Source: Thermus_A sp040290245 (GTDB taxonomy: Bacteria; Deinococcota; Deinococci; Deinococcales; Thermaceae). From it: a DNA stretch of 14,667 nucleotides. This document shows, piece after piece, positions 1 to 6,425 of the stretch. A model generated the notes under the pieces. The model ran no database searches and had not been told where the DNA came from. It saw only the letters and a program-made list of their open reading frames with translations. Numbering within the stretch: the first letter of the stretch is position 1; each line of letters starts with the position of its first letter. The stretch is taken from assembly GCF_040290245.1 (NCBI RefSeq), contig NZ_PSMQ01000045.1, positions 1 through 14,667 on the forward strand. The letters run 5' to 3'. A program made the translations under genes and the position numbers.

Positions 1-1594
1 TGGCTACGCCACCCACCCTCCTATGCCCGGCCTGCCCGAGGCCGCCTTCTACTACTACCCCGAGGGGTATGCCTTTCTCGCGGGGCGGGTGGTGGAGGCG
101 CCCTCCCTTCTCCTAAGGCCTCTCCCCATTCCTTCCCTTCCCCCTCTTCCAGCCCCGGTGAGCGAATACCCTAAGAAGGCCTTCCTCCAAGGGGTCCATG
201 AGGTGCAAGACCGCATCCGAGCTGGAATCGTCTACCAGGTCAACCTTTCCCACCGCTTCCGCCTGGACTTTCCTTTGGACCCCCTGGCCCTCTACGCTAG
301 GCTTCGCCAGCTCAACCCCAGCCCCTTTATGGGCCTTTTAGAAGGGGAGGGGTTTGCCGTGGTCTCGGGGAGCCCGGAGCGGCTTTTTAACAAACGGGGG
401 CCCTGGGTCTCGGCCCGGCCCATCGCAGGGACGAGGCCCCGGGGCAGGACGGAGGCGGAGGACCAGGCCCTGGAGGCCGAGCTCCTTTCCTCGTCCAAGG
501 AAAGGGCCGAGCATGTGATGCTGGTGGACCTTTTGCGCAATGACCTCGCCCGGGTGGCCCTTCCCGGCAGCGTGCGGGTGCGGGAGCTTTTCACCGTAGA
601 GCGCTACTCCCACGTGATGCACCTGGTCTCCGAGGTGGTGGCGGAAACCACAGCCCCTTTGGGAGAGGTCTTCCGGGCCCTCTTCCCCGGCGGGACGATC
701 ACCGGGGCTCCCAAGGGCACGGTGATGGAAGCCATCCGCGACCTCGAGCCCGTCCCCAGGGGGGCCTATACGGGAAGTCTAGGCTACGTCTCGGGCCGGG
801 GGGCGGATTTCAATATCCTCATTCGGAGCTTTACCCAGGTGGGAGGGAGGCTCTACTTTTCCGCGGGGGCTGGTGTGGTGATCGGAAGCAGTCCCGAGGT
901 GGAGTACAAGGAGACCCTCCACAAGGCGGAAGCCCTCCTTCTTGCCCTAAAGCAGGGAAAAGCCGGAAGCCCCCCCGCACCGCCCAAACGCCACGCCTCC
1001 TGGGCCCCGCCTAGGCCCCTTTTCAAAAGGGAGGCCCGCGTCCTTTTCCTGGAAAACCGGGATTCTTTCAGCTACAACCTGGTGGACTACTTAAGGGCCT
1101 TGGGGGCCGAGGTCCAGGTGGTGGACCAGGAGGAACCCCCCCATTTTGGCCGGGCCACCCATCTGGTGGTGGGCCCTGGGCCTAAGGACCCCTTCACCGC
1201 GGGCCGGGTTCTGGAATGGACTCAGAAGGCCCTCGAGGTGGGTCTTCCCCTTTTGGGGGTCTGCCTGGGCCACCAGGCCTTAGGGGTGCTCCTGGGGGGA
1301 AGGCTTTACCGGGAAAGGCCGGTACACGGGGAGGCCCATCTGGTCTTTCACACCGGGGAGGGGATCTTCAGGGGTCTTCCGAGCCCTCTTCCCTTCACCC
1401 GGTACCATTCTTTGGCGGTGAAGGACCCTAGGGCCCTTGTCCTGGCCTGGACGGAGGACGGGGTCCTCCAGGCCCTTTGGGATGGGAGGGTGGCCTTTGG
1501 GGTTCAGTTCCATCCGGAAAGCCTCCTTTCGGAGTGGGGGATGGTCCTCTTGGCCAGGTTTTTGGAGGTGGGACGTGCGGTTTTACCTGGGTGA
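1..1594 (+). CDS. Aminodeoxychorismate (or anthranilate) synthase component I fused to glutamine amidotransferase, 5'-truncated
   Basis: The enzyme converts chorismate plus glutamine-derived ammonia to an aminated chorismate for p-aminobenzoate or anthranilate. The frame is open to the window edge (first full codon at base 2). The ATG at 23 falls where an N-terminal synthase domain should still be running, so the gene probably starts upstream; residue numbers below count from that Met. The chorismate-binding domain spans about 50-310, with PIAGTRPRG (133-141), YSHVMHLVSE (195-204) and GGTITGAPKG (223-232). A Pro-rich linker (about 312-335) joins a class I amidotransferase (about 338-517) with Cys414 in GVCLGHQ and His497/Glu499 in FHPES. 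The next gene is PabC-like and overlaps by 20 bases, favouring the folate pathway (PabB-PabA fusion). However, the Ala in PIAGT and the synthase-first domain order resemble TrpE-G/PhzE, so the exact product is uncertain. Confidence 0.85.
   Translation, partial: GYATHPPMPGLPEAAFYYYPEGYAFLAGRVVEAPSLLLRPLPIPSLPPLPAPVSEYPKKAFLQGVHEVQDRIRAGIVYQVNLSHRFRLDFPLDPLALYARLRQLNPSPFMGLLEGEGFAVVSGSPERLFNKRGPWVSARPIAGTRPRGRTEAEDQALEAELLSSSKERAEHVMLVDLLRNDLARVALPGSVRVRELFTVERYSHVMHLVSEVVAETTAPLGEVFRALFPGGTITGAPKGTVMEAIRDLEPVPRGAYTGSLGYVSGRGADFNILIRSFTQVGGRLYFSAGAGVVIGSSPEVEYKETLHKAEALLLALKQGKAGSPPAPPKRHASWAPPRPLFKREARVLFLENRDSFSYNLVDYLRALGAEVQVVDQEEPPHFGRATHLVVGPGPKDPFTAGRVLEWTQKALEVGLPLLGVCLGHQALGVLLGGRLYRERPVHGEAHLVFHTGEGIFRGLPSPLPFTRYHSLAVKDPRALVLAWTEDGVLQALWDGRVAFGVQFHPESLLSEWGMVLLARFLEVGRAVLPG
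1564..1570 (+). promoter_or_regulatory. Ribosome binding site of the pabC-like gene
   Basis: GGAGGTG lies inside the upstream coding region, with its GGAGG core six bases before the GTG at 1575. It selects that GTG over the earlier in-frame ATG at 1437, whose added residues (Arg/Gly/Ser/Trp-rich) look like out-of-frame translation of the amidotransferase gene. Confidence 0.6.
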
Positions 1595-2282
1595 GCCCTT
1601 TGAAGGCCCCCTTTCCTCCTTTTTCCTTGGGTTTAGCGTCTTCACCACACTTCGCCTCGAGCCAGAGCCCCTTTGGCTCGAGGAGCATCTGGATCGGCTT
1701 AAGGCCCATGCGGAGGCCCTCGGGCTTTCCTACCCCGGGCATGCCGTCTTTGAGCGGGACCTGGCCCGGCTTGAGGGGCCTCTTCTGGTCCGGCTTATGG
1801 TGGGGGAAAAGGGGTATTTCACGGAGGCGCGGCCCTTCTGCCCCCCTCCTAAGGCGGCCTACCAGGAGGGCGTGCGGGTCCAGGTCAGCCGGTACCGGAC
1901 CCATCCCAGCTTAGGCCGGTACAAGACCGGCGCCCACCTGCCCTACCTTCTGGCCCATCGGGAGGCCCAGGCGGCAGGGGCGTTTGAGGCGTTGCTCCTG
2001 GATCCCTACGGCTATCTGGTGGACGGAAGCCGTACCAGCCCCCTCTTTTACCGAGACGGCGTCTTCTACCTGCCCGAGGGGGGGCTGGAGGGCATCACCC
2101 GGAGGAAGGTCTTGGAGCGGGCCCAAGCGGAGGGGTTCAAGGTGGTGCAAAGGCGGATGCGAAGGCCGGAAGGGGCTCTTTTGCTTGCGGGCACGGGGGT
2201 GGGGCTTCTTCCCGTGGCCCCTCCCTCTTCCGAGCTCTGGCCCTTGGTCTTGGCCTTCCTCCCCCGGTATACTGGGGAGTAG
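1575..2282 (+). CDS. pabC: 4-amino-4-deoxychorismate lyase-like class IV PLP enzyme (PabC)
   Basis: This is a fold-type IV PLP enzyme of 235 aa. The likely role is to remove pyruvate from 4-amino-4-deoxychorismate to give p-aminobenzoate in the cytoplasm. Visible signatures are GFSVFTTLR near the N-terminus (19-27), RYKTG with the expected PLP Lys117, the AHREAQAAGAFEALLLD segment (127-143), DGSRTSPLFYRDG (150-162) in place of the usual EGS-x-SN-x-F, and GLEGITRRKVLE (170-181). The GTG start at 1575 is chosen from the Shine-Dalgarno sequence at 1564-1570 and because upstream residues do not fit the family. The start lies inside the preceding synthase gene (20-base overlap), implying translational coupling and a shared pathway. 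A branched-chain or D-amino acid aminotransferase is possible by fold, but the context argues for PabC. Confidence 0.85.
   Translation: MRFYLGEPFEGPLSSFFLGFSVFTTLRLEPEPLWLEEHLDRLKAHAEALGLSYPGHAVFERDLARLEGPLLVRLMVGEKGYFTEARPFCPPPKAAYQEGVRVQVSRYRTHPSLGRYKTGAHLPYLLAHREAQAAGAFEALLLDPYGYLVDGSRTSPLFYRDGVFYLPEGGLEGITRRKVLERAQAEGFKVVQRRMRRPEGALLLAGTGVGLLPVAPPSSELWPLVLAFLPRYTGE
2244..2273 (+). promoter_or_regulatory. Candidate sigma-A promoter for greA
   Basis: A -10 hexamer TATACT at 2268-2273 is preceded, with an 18-base spacer, by TTGGTC at 2244-2249. Both lie in the last codons of the pabC-like gene. Transcription would start near 2280, giving a leader of roughly 88 bases before greA. The same TATACT hexamer occurs in the gfh1 promoter on the other strand. 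The -35 match is only TTG. Confidence 0.5.
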
Positions 2283-2348
2283 GCCCTGGGGGTTCCCTGG
2301 GCTTTAGGCCTTTTCACATGAGGAGGCCCTGGGGGGTTGGCCAGGGCC
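2281..2348 (+). promoter_or_regulatory. Repeat-containing, potentially structured greA leader
   Basis: AGGCCCTGGGGG occurs twice, at 2281-2292 and 2324-2335. The 8-mer GGCCCTGG inside each copy is complementary to CCAGGGCC at 2341-2348. The nearer copy (2325-2332) would form an 8-bp stem with an 8-base loop; the distal copy (2282-2289) could pair with the same target, so two exclusive structures are possible. No T-tract follows, so it does not look like an intrinsic terminator. The stem ends shortly before the AAGGGAG ribosome binding site at 2352-2358. A regulatory role is inference only. Confidence 0.35.
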
Positions 2349-2367
2349 CCGAAGGGAGTGTTGGAGG

Positions 2368-2841
2368 ATGAAGAAACCGGTCTACCTGACACCCGAAGGC
2401 TACAAGCGCCTGCAGGAGGAGCTGAACTACCTGAAGACCACCAAGCGGAATGAGATCTCCCGGGACTTTGAACAGGCGCTCGAGGAGGGGGACCTGCGGG
2501 AGAACGCAGGTTACGACGAGGCCCGGCGGTCCATGTGGCAGAACGAGGCCCGGATTGCCCAGCTGGAGGACCTCATAGCCCGGGCGGTGATCGTGGAGGG
2601 GAACCATGCCCCGGAGGAGGTCGGCCTGGGCACGGTGGTGGAGCTGGAGACGGAGGCGGGGGAGCGGCTTTCTTTAGCCATCGTGGGCAGCCATGAGGCA
2701 GACGTCTTTAACGGGAAAATTTCCGATGAATCCCCCCTAGGCCAGGCCCTTCTGGGGCGGAAGGTGGGGGATGTGGTGGAGCTTAAGGGGAAGCGGGGGG
2801 TTCAGGTCTACACCATTTTGGAGATCAAACCCCTGTCCTGA
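2368..2841 (+). CDS. greA: Transcription elongation factor GreA
   Basis: GreA binds the RNA polymerase secondary channel and stimulates cleavage of backtracked RNA, rescuing stalled complexes. At 157 aa it has the usual family length. The N-terminal coiled-coil (about 1-76) carries GDLRENAGYDEA at its tip, with the acidic pair Asp42 and Glu45 that coordinates the catalytic magnesium, so it should be a genuine cleavage factor. The C-terminal FKBP-like globular domain (about 80-157) contains the conserved ISDESPLGQALLGRKVGD stretch (118-135). The likely ribosome binding site is AAGGGAG at 2352-2358. A GGAGG directly abutting the ATG is too close to act as the only site. The gene appears monocistronic, with its own promoter inside the upstream gene, and converges on the CDF transporter gene with seven bases between stops. 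Confidence 0.95.
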   Translation: MKKPVYLTPEGYKRLQEELNYLKTTKRNEISRDFEQALEEGDLRENAGYDEARRSMWQNEARIAQLEDLIARAVIVEGNHAPEEVGLGTVVELETEAGERLSLAIVGSHEADVFNGKISDESPLGQALLGRKVGDVVELKGKRGVQVYTILEIKPLS

Positions 2842-2850
2842 GGCCGGCCT
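2841..2850. repeat. Short palindrome between convergent stop codons
   Basis: AGGCCGGCCT is a perfect 10-base palindrome filling the gap between the greA stop (TGA, 2839-2841) and the CDF transporter stop (TAG on the minus strand, 2851-2849). It has no loop and no flanking T-run, so it is weak as a terminator, yet it is the only structure available between the two convergent units. Confidence 0.35.
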
Positions 2851-3715
2851 ACCCCCCCTTGGCCTCCTTCTCCGGTTCGATGTGGATCGTGACCTCCACC
2901 CCGGGGAGGGCCTCCTTCAGGCGGGCCTCGAGCTCGTCGCAAAGCCGGTGGGCCTCCTCCACCGGCATCCGGCCCGGCACCACCAGGTGGAGCTCGACAA
3001 AGCTCCGGGGCCCGGCCCGCCGGGTCTTTAGGTCATGCACCTCCAAAGCCCCTGGGGGAAGGTGGCTTAAAGCGGCCTCGAGGCGGTGCCTTTCTTCCCC
3101 TGAAAGCCCCTCATCCATGAGCCCGCCCACCGAGTGCCGGACCAGGCGGAAGCCTATGAGGAGAATGTTGGCTGCCACCAAAAGGGCGAGGAGGGGATCC
3201 AGAATCCAAAGCCCCGTCCAGCTGGCAAGCCCCACCCCTAGGAGGACCCCCAAGGAGGTCAGCACATCCGAGAGCACATGCCGGCCGTTCGCGACCAAGG
3301 CGGGGGACCGGTGCCGCCTTCCCTCCCGGATGAGGTAAAGGGCCAGGGCCAGATTGATCCCTCCCGCCAGGGCGCTCACCCCAAGCCCGGGTCCAATCCC
3401 TTCCAAAGGGGTAGGCCTCCCCAGCCGGGGCAGGGCTTCCTTGGCGATGGAGAAGGCGGCTAAGACCACCAGCGCCCCCTCGAGCACGGCGGAGAAGTAC
3501 TCCGCCTTGGTGTGCCCGAAGGGATGGTTCTCGTCCGGGGGCTTGGCGGAGACCCTAAGGGCCAGGTGGGCGGCCAAAGCCGCCACCACGTTGACGATGG
3601 ACTCCAGGGCATCCGAGAGGAGGGCCACCGAGCCCGTGAGGAGGTAGGCCAAACCCTTAAGTGCGAAAACGAGGAGGCCGAAAAGAAGGCTGTATAGGGC
3701 GGCTTTGGGCATCAT
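2849..3715 (-). CDS. Cation diffusion facilitator (CDF) family metal efflux transporter
   Basis: This is an inner-membrane divalent-metal/proton antiporter of 288 aa, the normal CDF length. About six hydrophobic segments occupy residues 7-190, followed by a cytoplasmic metal-binding domain (about 205-280). Family marks include GSVALLSDALESIVN (28-42), the loop ENHPFGHTKAEYFSAVLEG (62-80) and NGRHVLSDVLTS (143-154). In TM5 the metal ligands are His146 and Asp150. In TM2 the usual Asp/His-x3-Asp pair is instead Glu38-x3-Asn42, so substrate choice among Zn, Fe, Mn and Co cannot be read off. The start is one of two consecutive ATGs at 3715/3712; the first overlaps the lysS stop as ATGA, indicating coupled translation. 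It is the last gene of the minus-strand cluster. Confidence 0.9.
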   Translation of the reverse strand: MMPKAALYSLLFGLLVFALKGLAYLLTGSVALLSDALESIVNVVAALAAHLALRVSAKPPDENHPFGHTKAEYFSAVLEGALVVLAAFSIAKEALPRLGRPTPLEGIGPGLGVSALAGGINLALALYLIREGRRHRSPALVANGRHVLSDVLTSLGVLLGVGLASWTGLWILDPLLALLVAANILLIGFRLVRHSVGGLMDEGLSGEERHRLEAALSHLPPGALEVHDLKTRRAGPRSFVELHLVVPGRMPVEEAHRLCDELEARLKEALPGVEVTIHIEPEKEAKGG

Positions 3716-5181
3716 GGGATGGGTTCTTCCACCCTGGGTTTGAGAAGGGGGAAGAGGAGGACATCCCTTAAGGAGGGTTGGTCGGTCAGGATCATGGCCA
3801 GCCGGTCAAGCCCCAGGCCGAGGCCGGCCGCCGGGGGCATCCCGTACTCCAGGGCCAAAAGGAAGTCCTCGTCCAGCATATAGGCCTCCTCATCCCCTTG
3901 GGCCCGCCTTCTTGCCTGCTCTAAGAAGCGCTCCCTTTGGTCCAGGGGGTCGTTCAGTTCCGAGTAGGCGGGGGCGATCTCCATCCCCCCCACGTAGAGG
4001 TCCCACCGCTCGGTGAGGCCAGGCTTCGCCCGGTGCTTCTTGGCCAGGGGGCTAATGGCCAGGGGGTAGTCAAAGACGAAGGTGGGGTCTTGGAGTTCGG
4101 GCTCGACATAGAGGCCAAAAAGCTTGTCCAGAAGCTTGTAGGAGGGAATCTGGGCAAGCTCGGGATGGTTGGCATCCGCCCAGATGCGGAGCCTTTCCAG
4201 GTCTAATGGGTCGAAGGGCAGGCCTGCCTTTTCCTTGAGGGCTTCTACGAAATGGATGCGCCTGAAGGGGGGTTTGAAGTTGAGCCTGCGGCCTTGGTAA
4301 GGGACCTCGGCGCTCCCATGGAGGTGAAGGGCAAGCCCATAGAGGAGCTCCTCCACGAGCTTGGCCATGTCTTGGTAGTCCGCATAGGCCCAGTAGGCCT
4401 CGAGCATGGTGAACTCAGGGTTGTGGTTGTGGTCGATCCCCTCGTTGCGGAAATTCCGGCCGATTTCAAAGACCTTTTCATACCCCCCCACGAGGAGGCG
4501 CTTCAGGTAGAGCTCGAGGGAGATGCGCAGGTAGAACTCGTGGTCCAGGGCGTTGTGATAGGTCTTGAAGGGCCTGGCCTCCGCGCCGCCCGTGGTGGGC
4601 TGAAGGATGGGGGTTTCCACCTCGAGAAAGCCCCGGTCCTCAAAAAAGCCCCGGATGTACCGGACCATCTCCGAACGCCGTCGGAAGACCTCCCGTACCT
4701 CGGGGTTCACGATGAGGTCCAGGTAGCGCTGGCGGTACCGGACTTCCTTGTCCTTCAGGCCGTGCCACTTGTCGGGCAGGGGGTGGAGGCTTTTGGCCAG
4801 GGGGGTCCAGTCCAGAACCTTGAGGGTGACCTCCCCAGTCTTGGTGGTGAAGACGCTTCCCCTCACCCCAAGCAGGTCCCCCACGTCCAGCTTTTTTAGA
4901 AGCTCATACCGGGGGGTCAGGTCCCGGGCGAAGTAGAGCTGGATCCTTCCGCTCTCGTCCAAGAGATGGGCGAAGGTCACCTTGCCCATCCGCCGTAGGG
5001 CCATTAGGCGGCCCGCCAGGGCCACCTCCTCCGGCCACTCCGATTCCGGAGGGGCCCCCTTTTTGGCCTCGAGGACCTCCGAGGCCGAATGGGTCTTGGG
5101 GTAGCGGTAGGGGTAGGGTTCGAACCCCGCCTCCACCAAGGCCTCTAGGTTTAAAAGCCGCTGACGGGTCTGCTCGTTCAT
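3712..5181 (-). CDS. lysS: Lysyl-tRNA synthetase, class II
   Basis: LysRS charges tRNA-Lys with lysine using ATP in the cytoplasm. At 489 aa it matches the expected length. An N-terminal OB-fold anticodon-binding domain (about 50-130, with VALAGRLMALRRMGKVTFAHL) precedes the class II catalytic core. Motif 1 lies around 170-200 (ending FLEVETPILQPTTGGAEARPF), motif 2 at 238-260 (FEIGRNFRNEGIDHNHNPEF) and motif 3 at 453-460 (GLGLGLDR). The bacterial LysRS insertion and the catalytic residues in GGMEIAPAYSELNDP (398-412) are present. The ATG overlaps the gfh1 stop by four bases (ATGA), and the lysS stop overlaps the CDF start in the same way, so the three genes form a translationally coupled unit, probably driven from the promoter upstream of gfh1. 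Confidence 0.98.
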   Translation of the reverse strand: MNEQTRQRLLNLEALVEAGFEPYPYRYPKTHSASEVLEAKKGAPPESEWPEEVALAGRLMALRRMGKVTFAHLLDESGRIQLYFARDLTPRYELLKKLDVGDLLGVRGSVFTTKTGEVTLKVLDWTPLAKSLHPLPDKWHGLKDKEVRYRQRYLDLIVNPEVREVFRRRSEMVRYIRGFFEDRGFLEVETPILQPTTGGAEARPFKTYHNALDHEFYLRISLELYLKRLLVGGYEKVFEIGRNFRNEGIDHNHNPEFTMLEAYWAYADYQDMAKLVEELLYGLALHLHGSAEVPYQGRRLNFKPPFRRIHFVEALKEKAGLPFDPLDLERLRIWADANHPELAQIPSYKLLDKLFGLYVEPELQDPTFVFDYPLAISPLAKKHRAKPGLTERWDLYVGGMEIAPAYSELNDPLDQRERFLEQARRRAQGDEEAYMLDEDFLLALEYGMPPAAGLGLGLDRLAMILTDQPSLRDVLLFPLLKPRVEEPIP

Positions 5182-5645
5182 GCCTGGACCTGAACCACCC
5201 GGTACTCCCGCCGGCCCCTCGGGGTCTCCAGGGTGAGGACATCCCCCTCCCTGTGGCCTAAAAGTGCCTTACCCATGGGGGAGGCGTCGGAGATCTTCAT
5301 GGGCTTTTCCAAGACGCTGGCTTCCGCCGGGGAGACCACCTGGACCTCCAGCCTCTCTCCACTCAAAAGGTCCTCCAGAAGCACCACGGACCCTAGGGTG
5401 ATCACCTCGCTCGTGCCCTCGATGATGACCGCCCGGCTCAAGGTGTCCTCTAGGGCGTCTATGCGGGCTTCGATCTGGGCCTTTTCCCGCTTGGCGTCCT
5501 CGAGGCCTGAGTCATCGTAATCGTCCGAGCTTTCCATGAGCTCCTGGAGGATGCGCGTGGCCTCCTGCAGGCGCTCCCTTTCGTGCTTAAGCTGCTGCAT
5601 CAGCCGCTCGTACCCCGCCTTGGTCAGTTTGACTTCCCGCGCCAT
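5178..5645 (-). CDS. gfh1: Gre-family anti-cleavage factor Gfh1
   Basis: Gfh1 is a GreA paralogue of the Thermus lineage that enters the RNA polymerase secondary channel but inhibits, rather than stimulates, transcript cleavage and catalysis. The 155-aa product begins MAREVKLTKAGYERLMQQL, close to T. thermophilus Gfh1 as I remember it. The coiled-coil tip (39-47) reads SSDDYDDSG, with four aspartates (41, 42, 44, 45) instead of the GreA GDLREN tip; that Asp cluster is the Gfh1 hallmark. The C-terminal domain retains MKISDASPMGKALLGHREGD (116-135). The ATG at 5645 follows GAGG at 5654-5651 by five bases. Longer in-frame starts add 18 unrelated residues and are rejected. The stop overlaps the lysS start as ATGA. 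A promoter with good -35/-10 elements lies 68-96 bases upstream. Confidence 0.93.
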   Translation of the reverse strand: MAREVKLTKAGYERLMQQLKHERERLQEATRILQELMESSDDYDDSGLEDAKREKAQIEARIDALEDTLSRAVIIEGTSEVITLGSVVLLEDLLSGERLEVQVVSPAEASVLEKPMKISDASPMGKALLGHREGDVLTLETPRGRREYRVVQVQA

Positions 5646-5705
5646 ACACACCTCATAGACAGAAAGGCCGGCACCTGCCGACCCCCGGCCAACGGCCACC
5701 CTTAC

Positions 5706-6068
5706 CTAGGTGAGTATACCCCGAAGAAGGATTTCCCTCAAACGCCCAGGTTCCGCATGGCTGGCGCAGCGGGCGGTGTCCCGGCAGAGGACCAGGTAGC
5801 GGAGGTGCAAAGGGTCGCCCCCCACCCGGTGGCGGAAAAACCCTAGGGCCTGGCCGGAGAGGTGGCGGCGGCAGGCCTCGCAGACCTGGGGAGCCTTGGG
5901 GGCCTCCCCCACGGGCTCCAGAACAAGATGGAGACCCTTCGCCCCCCGTTCCTCGATGTGAACCTGCCCTTCCTCGTCCTGCCAGTAGAGCATCTCCCCC
6001 AGGGGGAGGAGGTCTGGAGGGGTACCGGGGAAGAGCTCCAGAATGAGCTCCCTCTCCTCATAGTCCAT
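5706..6068 (-). CDS. Uncharacterised 120-aa protein with a four-cysteine, zinc-finger-like pattern
   Basis: I do not recognise a named family. The N-terminal half (1-60) is acidic and soluble, with no signal peptide or membrane segment. The C-terminal half has Cys63-x2-Cys66 (VCEACRRH) and Cys95-x5-Cys101 (LCRDTARCASH), separated by about 28 residues; His104 is nearby. This spacing suits a treble-clef or zinc-ribbon site, and it faintly recalls the C-terminal finger of FusB/FBP-type elongation factor G-binding proteins. That comparison is from memory and is weak. The ATG at 6068 is four bases after the dgkA stop, so it is probably co-transcribed with phoH-ybeY-dgkA. The gfh1 promoter overlaps its 3' end. 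Confidence 0.7.
   Translation of the reverse strand: MDYEERELILELFPGTPPDLLPLGEMLYWQDEEGQVHIEERGAKGLHLVLEPVGEAPKAPQVCEACRRHLSGQALGFFRHRVGGDPLHLRYLVLCRDTARCASHAEPGRLREILLRGILT
5713..5741 (-). promoter_or_regulatory. Promoter for gfh1-lysS-CDF
   Basis: Read on the minus strand, TTGAGG (5741-5736), a 17-base spacer and TATACT (5718-5713) closely match a housekeeping promoter. The -10 overlaps the last codons of the upstream 120-aa gene, whose stop is at 5706-5708, so transcription would begin around 5706 and leave a leader of about 60 bases. This is the only sizeable break in the ten-gene minus-strand cluster. Confidence 0.65.
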
Positions 6069-6072
6069 GCCC

Positions 6073-6420
6073 TTAGCTTAGCCCAAGCCGCCGGAAAAGA
6101 GGGGGCAGAAGATGAAAGGCTCCCACCAGAAGTGCGACCAGGCTGGCCATAAGGACGCTTGCCGCCGCCGTGTCCTTGGCCCGTTTGGCCAGGGGGTGGG
6201 AGGTGGGGGCGACCAGGTCTGTAAGGGCCTCGAGGGCGGTGTTCATGAGCTCCAAGGAGAGGACTAGGCCGCTGGCCAGAAGGATGGGGACGGGGTCCAC
6301 CCCCAGCCAGAGGGTGAGGCCTAAGGCGAGAAGGGCCAGAAGGCTTTGAACCCGTAGGTTTCTCTGTTCTTGCCAGGCGTAAAGGAGCCCTTCCCAGGCA
6401 AAGCGGAAGGAGGCCCACAC
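6073..6420 (-). CDS. dgkA: Diacylglycerol kinase / undecaprenol kinase (DgkA family)
   Basis: This is a small integral-membrane lipid kinase that phosphorylates diacylglycerol or, in many Gram-positive homologues, undecaprenol, feeding phospholipid or cell-wall carrier recycling. From a GTG at 6420 the protein is 115 aa, normal for the family. The N-terminus (SFRFAWEGLLYAWQEQRNLR, 4-23) is the typical amphipathic entry, followed by three hydrophobic segments (about 26-40, 44-60, 86-105). The signature SLELMNTALEALTD (55-68) includes Glu57, Asn60 and Glu64, and HPLAKRAKDTAAASV follows at 75-89. The GTG is chosen because it lies five bases beyond the ybeY stop (TAAGGGGGGTG) and fits the family N-terminus. 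The same frame stays open far upstream across ybeY, but those residues are unlike DgkA. Confidence 0.88.
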   Translation of the reverse strand: MWASFRFAWEGLLYAWQEQRNLRVQSLLALLALGLTLWLGVDPVPILLASGLVLSLELMNTALEALTDLVAPTSHPLAKRAKDTAAASVLMASLVALLVGAFHLLPPLFRRLGLS

Positions 6421-6425
6421 CCCCC

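Noticed and set aside
1437..1574. Upstream ATG start for the pabC-like gene.
   Set aside because: The extra 46 residues are a frame-shifted reading of the amidotransferase domain; the GTG at 1575 has a strong Shine-Dalgarno sequence.
4252..4899. Plus-strand open frame of 215 codons antisense to lysS, and similar ones antisense to phoH (6917-7564) and floA (8341-8985).
   Set aside because: They run opposite strongly conserved genes and have no recognisable motifs or ribosome binding sites; these are typical GC-rich shadows.
5646..5699. Longer gfh1 start adding 18 residues.
   Set aside because: The added residues do not match Gre proteins, and the internal ATG at 5645 has a correctly spaced ribosome binding site and the known Gfh1 N-terminus.
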